5,727 bases of DNA from positions 1 through 5,727 of the forward strand of contig JAOPWO010000305.1 of the NCBI GenBank assembly GCA_025965635.1, given 5' to 3'. Below the pieces are notes generated by a model. The model had not been told where the DNA came from. It made no database searches and saw nothing but the letters and a program-made list of their open reading frames with translations. The DNA comes from Modestobacter sp. (lineage in GTDB: Bacteria; Actinomycetota; Actinomycetes; Mycobacteriales; Geodermatophilaceae). Positions 4,570-5,727 of the stretch are shown here, piece after piece. Positions within the stretch are counted from its first letter, which is position 1, and each line of letters begins with the position of its first letter. The translations under genes and the position numbers were made by a program.

Positions 4570-5727
4570 ATGACCCTGGATCCCGACGAGTTTCGAGCGC
4601 GACGTGAGCGTGACGTCGCCTCACTGGTGAACCAGATCTCCTACCTCGAGGAGGAGATCGGCCTCCTGCGGCGCAAGGTGTCCGACAGCCCGCGCCAGGT
4701 GCGCGCGCTGGAGGAACGGCTCGCCGAGGCGGAGGGCCGCGCGGCCTTCCTCTCCGAACGCAACGACAAGCTGGCCGGCACCTTGCGGGAGGCGCGTGAC
4801 CAGCTGGTCACGCTCAAGGAGGAGGTCGAGCGGCTCGGCCAGCCCCCCTCGGGCTACGGCGTGTTCCTGGGCAGGTTCGAGGACGGCACGGTCGACGTGT
4901 TCACCGGCGGCCGCAAGCTGCGGGTCTCGGTGTCCCCGGCCGTGGAGGTCGACGACCTCAAGCACGGCCAGGAGGTCATGCTCAACGAGGCGATGAACGT
5001 CGTGGAGGTCCGCGGGTTCGAGCGGGCCGGTGACGTGGTCATGCTCAAGGAGCTGCTCGAGCCGGTCGAGGGCATCCCGCGCCGGGCGCTGGTCATCGGG
5101 CACACCGACGAGGAGCGGGTGGTCTACCTCGCCGAGTCCCTCGCCGACCAGCCGGTGCGCGTGGGCGACTCGCTGCTCCTGGAGCCCCGGTCCGGCTACG
5201 TGTACGAGCGGATCCCGAAGAGCGAGGTCGAGGAGCTGATCCTCGAAGAGGTCCCCGACATCGACTACTCCGACATCGGTGGGCTGTCCCGGCAGATCGA
5301 GCAGATCCGGGACGCCGTCGAGCTCCCGTTCCTGCACGCAGACCTGTTCCGCGAGTACGAGCTGCGCCCACCGAAGGGCATCCTGCTGTACGGCCCGCCC
5401 GGCTGCGGCAAGACGCTGATCGCCAAGGCGGTGGCGAACTCGCTGGCGAAGAAGGTCGCTGCGATGAACGGCGACTCCGACCGGAGCCAGGGGAAGTCCT
5501 TCTTCCTCAACATCAAGGGCCCCGAGCTGCTGAACAAGTACGTCGGGGAGACCGAGCGGCACATCCGGCTGGTCTTCCAGCGGGCCCGGGAGAAGGCCAG
5601 CGAGGGCACGCCGGTGATCGTCTTCTTCGACGAGATGGACTCGATCTTCCGCACCCGCGGCTCCGGGGTGTCCTCCGACGTGGAGAGCACGATCGTCCCG
5701 CAGCTGCTCAGCGAGATCGACGGCGTC
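4570..5727 (+). CDS. arc: Proteasomal AAA+ ATPase ARC/Mpa, 3' end beyond the window
   Basis: ARC (Mpa in mycobacteria) forms a hexameric ring that binds Pup-tagged proteins, unfolds them with ATP and feeds them into the 20S proteasome. The 386 residues visible are about two thirds of the usual ~600. In order: a coiled coil at about 16-90 (Pup-binding in known homologues), then QPPSGYGVFL at 91-100 opening two OB-fold domains to about 230, then the AAA domain. Walker A is GPPGCGKT at 275-282, the pore loop is KYVG at 323-326, and Walker B is VIVFFDEM at 349-356 with D354 and E355. RTRGSGVSSD at 361-370 is strongly conserved in the family. All active-site residues visible are intact. The C-terminal GQYL-type tail that docks on the proteasome cannot be checked here. 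The start is ATG 4570 with a GGAGG box. trmI lies 139 bp upstream in the same direction, and the spacer has its own promoter-like box, so separate transcription is likely. Confidence 0.96.
   Translation, partial: MTLDPDEFRARRERDVASLVNQISYLEEEIGLLRRKVSDSPRQVRALEERLAEAEGRAAFLSERNDKLAGTLREARDQLVTLKEEVERLGQPPSGYGVFLGRFEDGTVDVFTGGRKLRVSVSPAVEVDDLKHGQEVMLNEAMNVVEVRGFERAGDVVMLKELLEPVEGIPRRALVIGHTDEERVVYLAESLADQPVRVGDSLLLEPRSGYVYERIPKSEVEELILEEVPDIDYSDIGGLSRQIEQIRDAVELPFLHADLFREYELRPPKGILLYGPPGCGKTLIAKAVANSLAKKVAAMNGDSDRSQGKSFFLNIKGPELLNKYVGETERHIRLVFQRAREKASEGTPVIVFFDEMDSIFRTRGSGVSSDVESTIVPQLLSEIDGV

Noticed and set aside
4621..5562. A 313-codon open frame antisense to arc
   Set aside because: It mirrors the codon bias of arc and its Leu/Val/His/Glu-rich product has no recognisable domain or start context.
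1..5727. CRISPR arrays, tRNA/rRNA genes, toxin-antitoxin or phage-defence modules
   Set aside because: No spaced repeats, cloverleaf sequences or small paired genes of these kinds were seen; the RecB-like nuclease is not accompanied by Cas or defence genes within the window.

Overview
The window is very GC-rich DNA with strongly GC-biased third codon positions. It looks like an actinobacterial chromosome. The right-hand half carries a gene set typical of the region next to the actinobacterial Pup-proteasome locus: a RecB-like Fe-S nuclease, the tRNA m1A58 methyltransferase TrmI, and the proteasomal ATPase ARC/Mpa. A Geodermatophilales- or Pseudonocardiales-like host would fit, but the genus cannot be settled from this sequence alone.

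Layout, left to right. (1) Positions 2-149 (+) hold the decayed 3' end of an IS982-type transposase, with an internal deletion and a frameshift at a run of six C. (2) Positions 168-1160 (-) encode a zinc-independent MDR/quinone-oxidoreductase-type dehydrogenase. It ends 18 bp from the IS remnant, and its upstream sequence suggests a leaderless mRNA. (3) Positions 1161-1453 form a divergent spacer with no convincing gene. (4) A HAD phosphatase-type hydrolase lies on the + strand up to 2203. Its best ribosome-binding site points to an ATC codon rather than an ATG/GTG/TTG start. (5) Positions 2204-2390 are a convergent spacer with two tandem hairpins. (6) Positions 2391-3392 (-) encode a standalone PD-(D/E)XK nuclease with four cysteines placed for a 4Fe-4S cluster and an in-frame 18-bp triplication. 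(7) An 84-bp divergent promoter region separates the nuclease from trmI (3477-4430, +); both genes look leaderless. (8) A 139-bp spacer with two hairpins, a -10-like box and a good ribosome-binding site precedes arc, which starts at 4570 and runs off the right edge after 386 codons.

How the genes relate: arc encodes the ring ATPase that unfolds pupylated proteins for the 20S proteasome. The partner genes (dop, pup, prcB, prcA, pafA) usually lie downstream and are outside the window. TrmI and the nuclease are conserved neighbours rather than known proteasome components. The least expected signal is a 16-bp palindrome of the form CCGGTGYGCACRCCGG. It occurs between the nuclease and trmI promoters, and again (14 of 16 bases identical) upstream of arc. 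It is a candidate shared operator. The left end (IS remnant plus MDR gene) looks like an accessory junction beside this conserved block.
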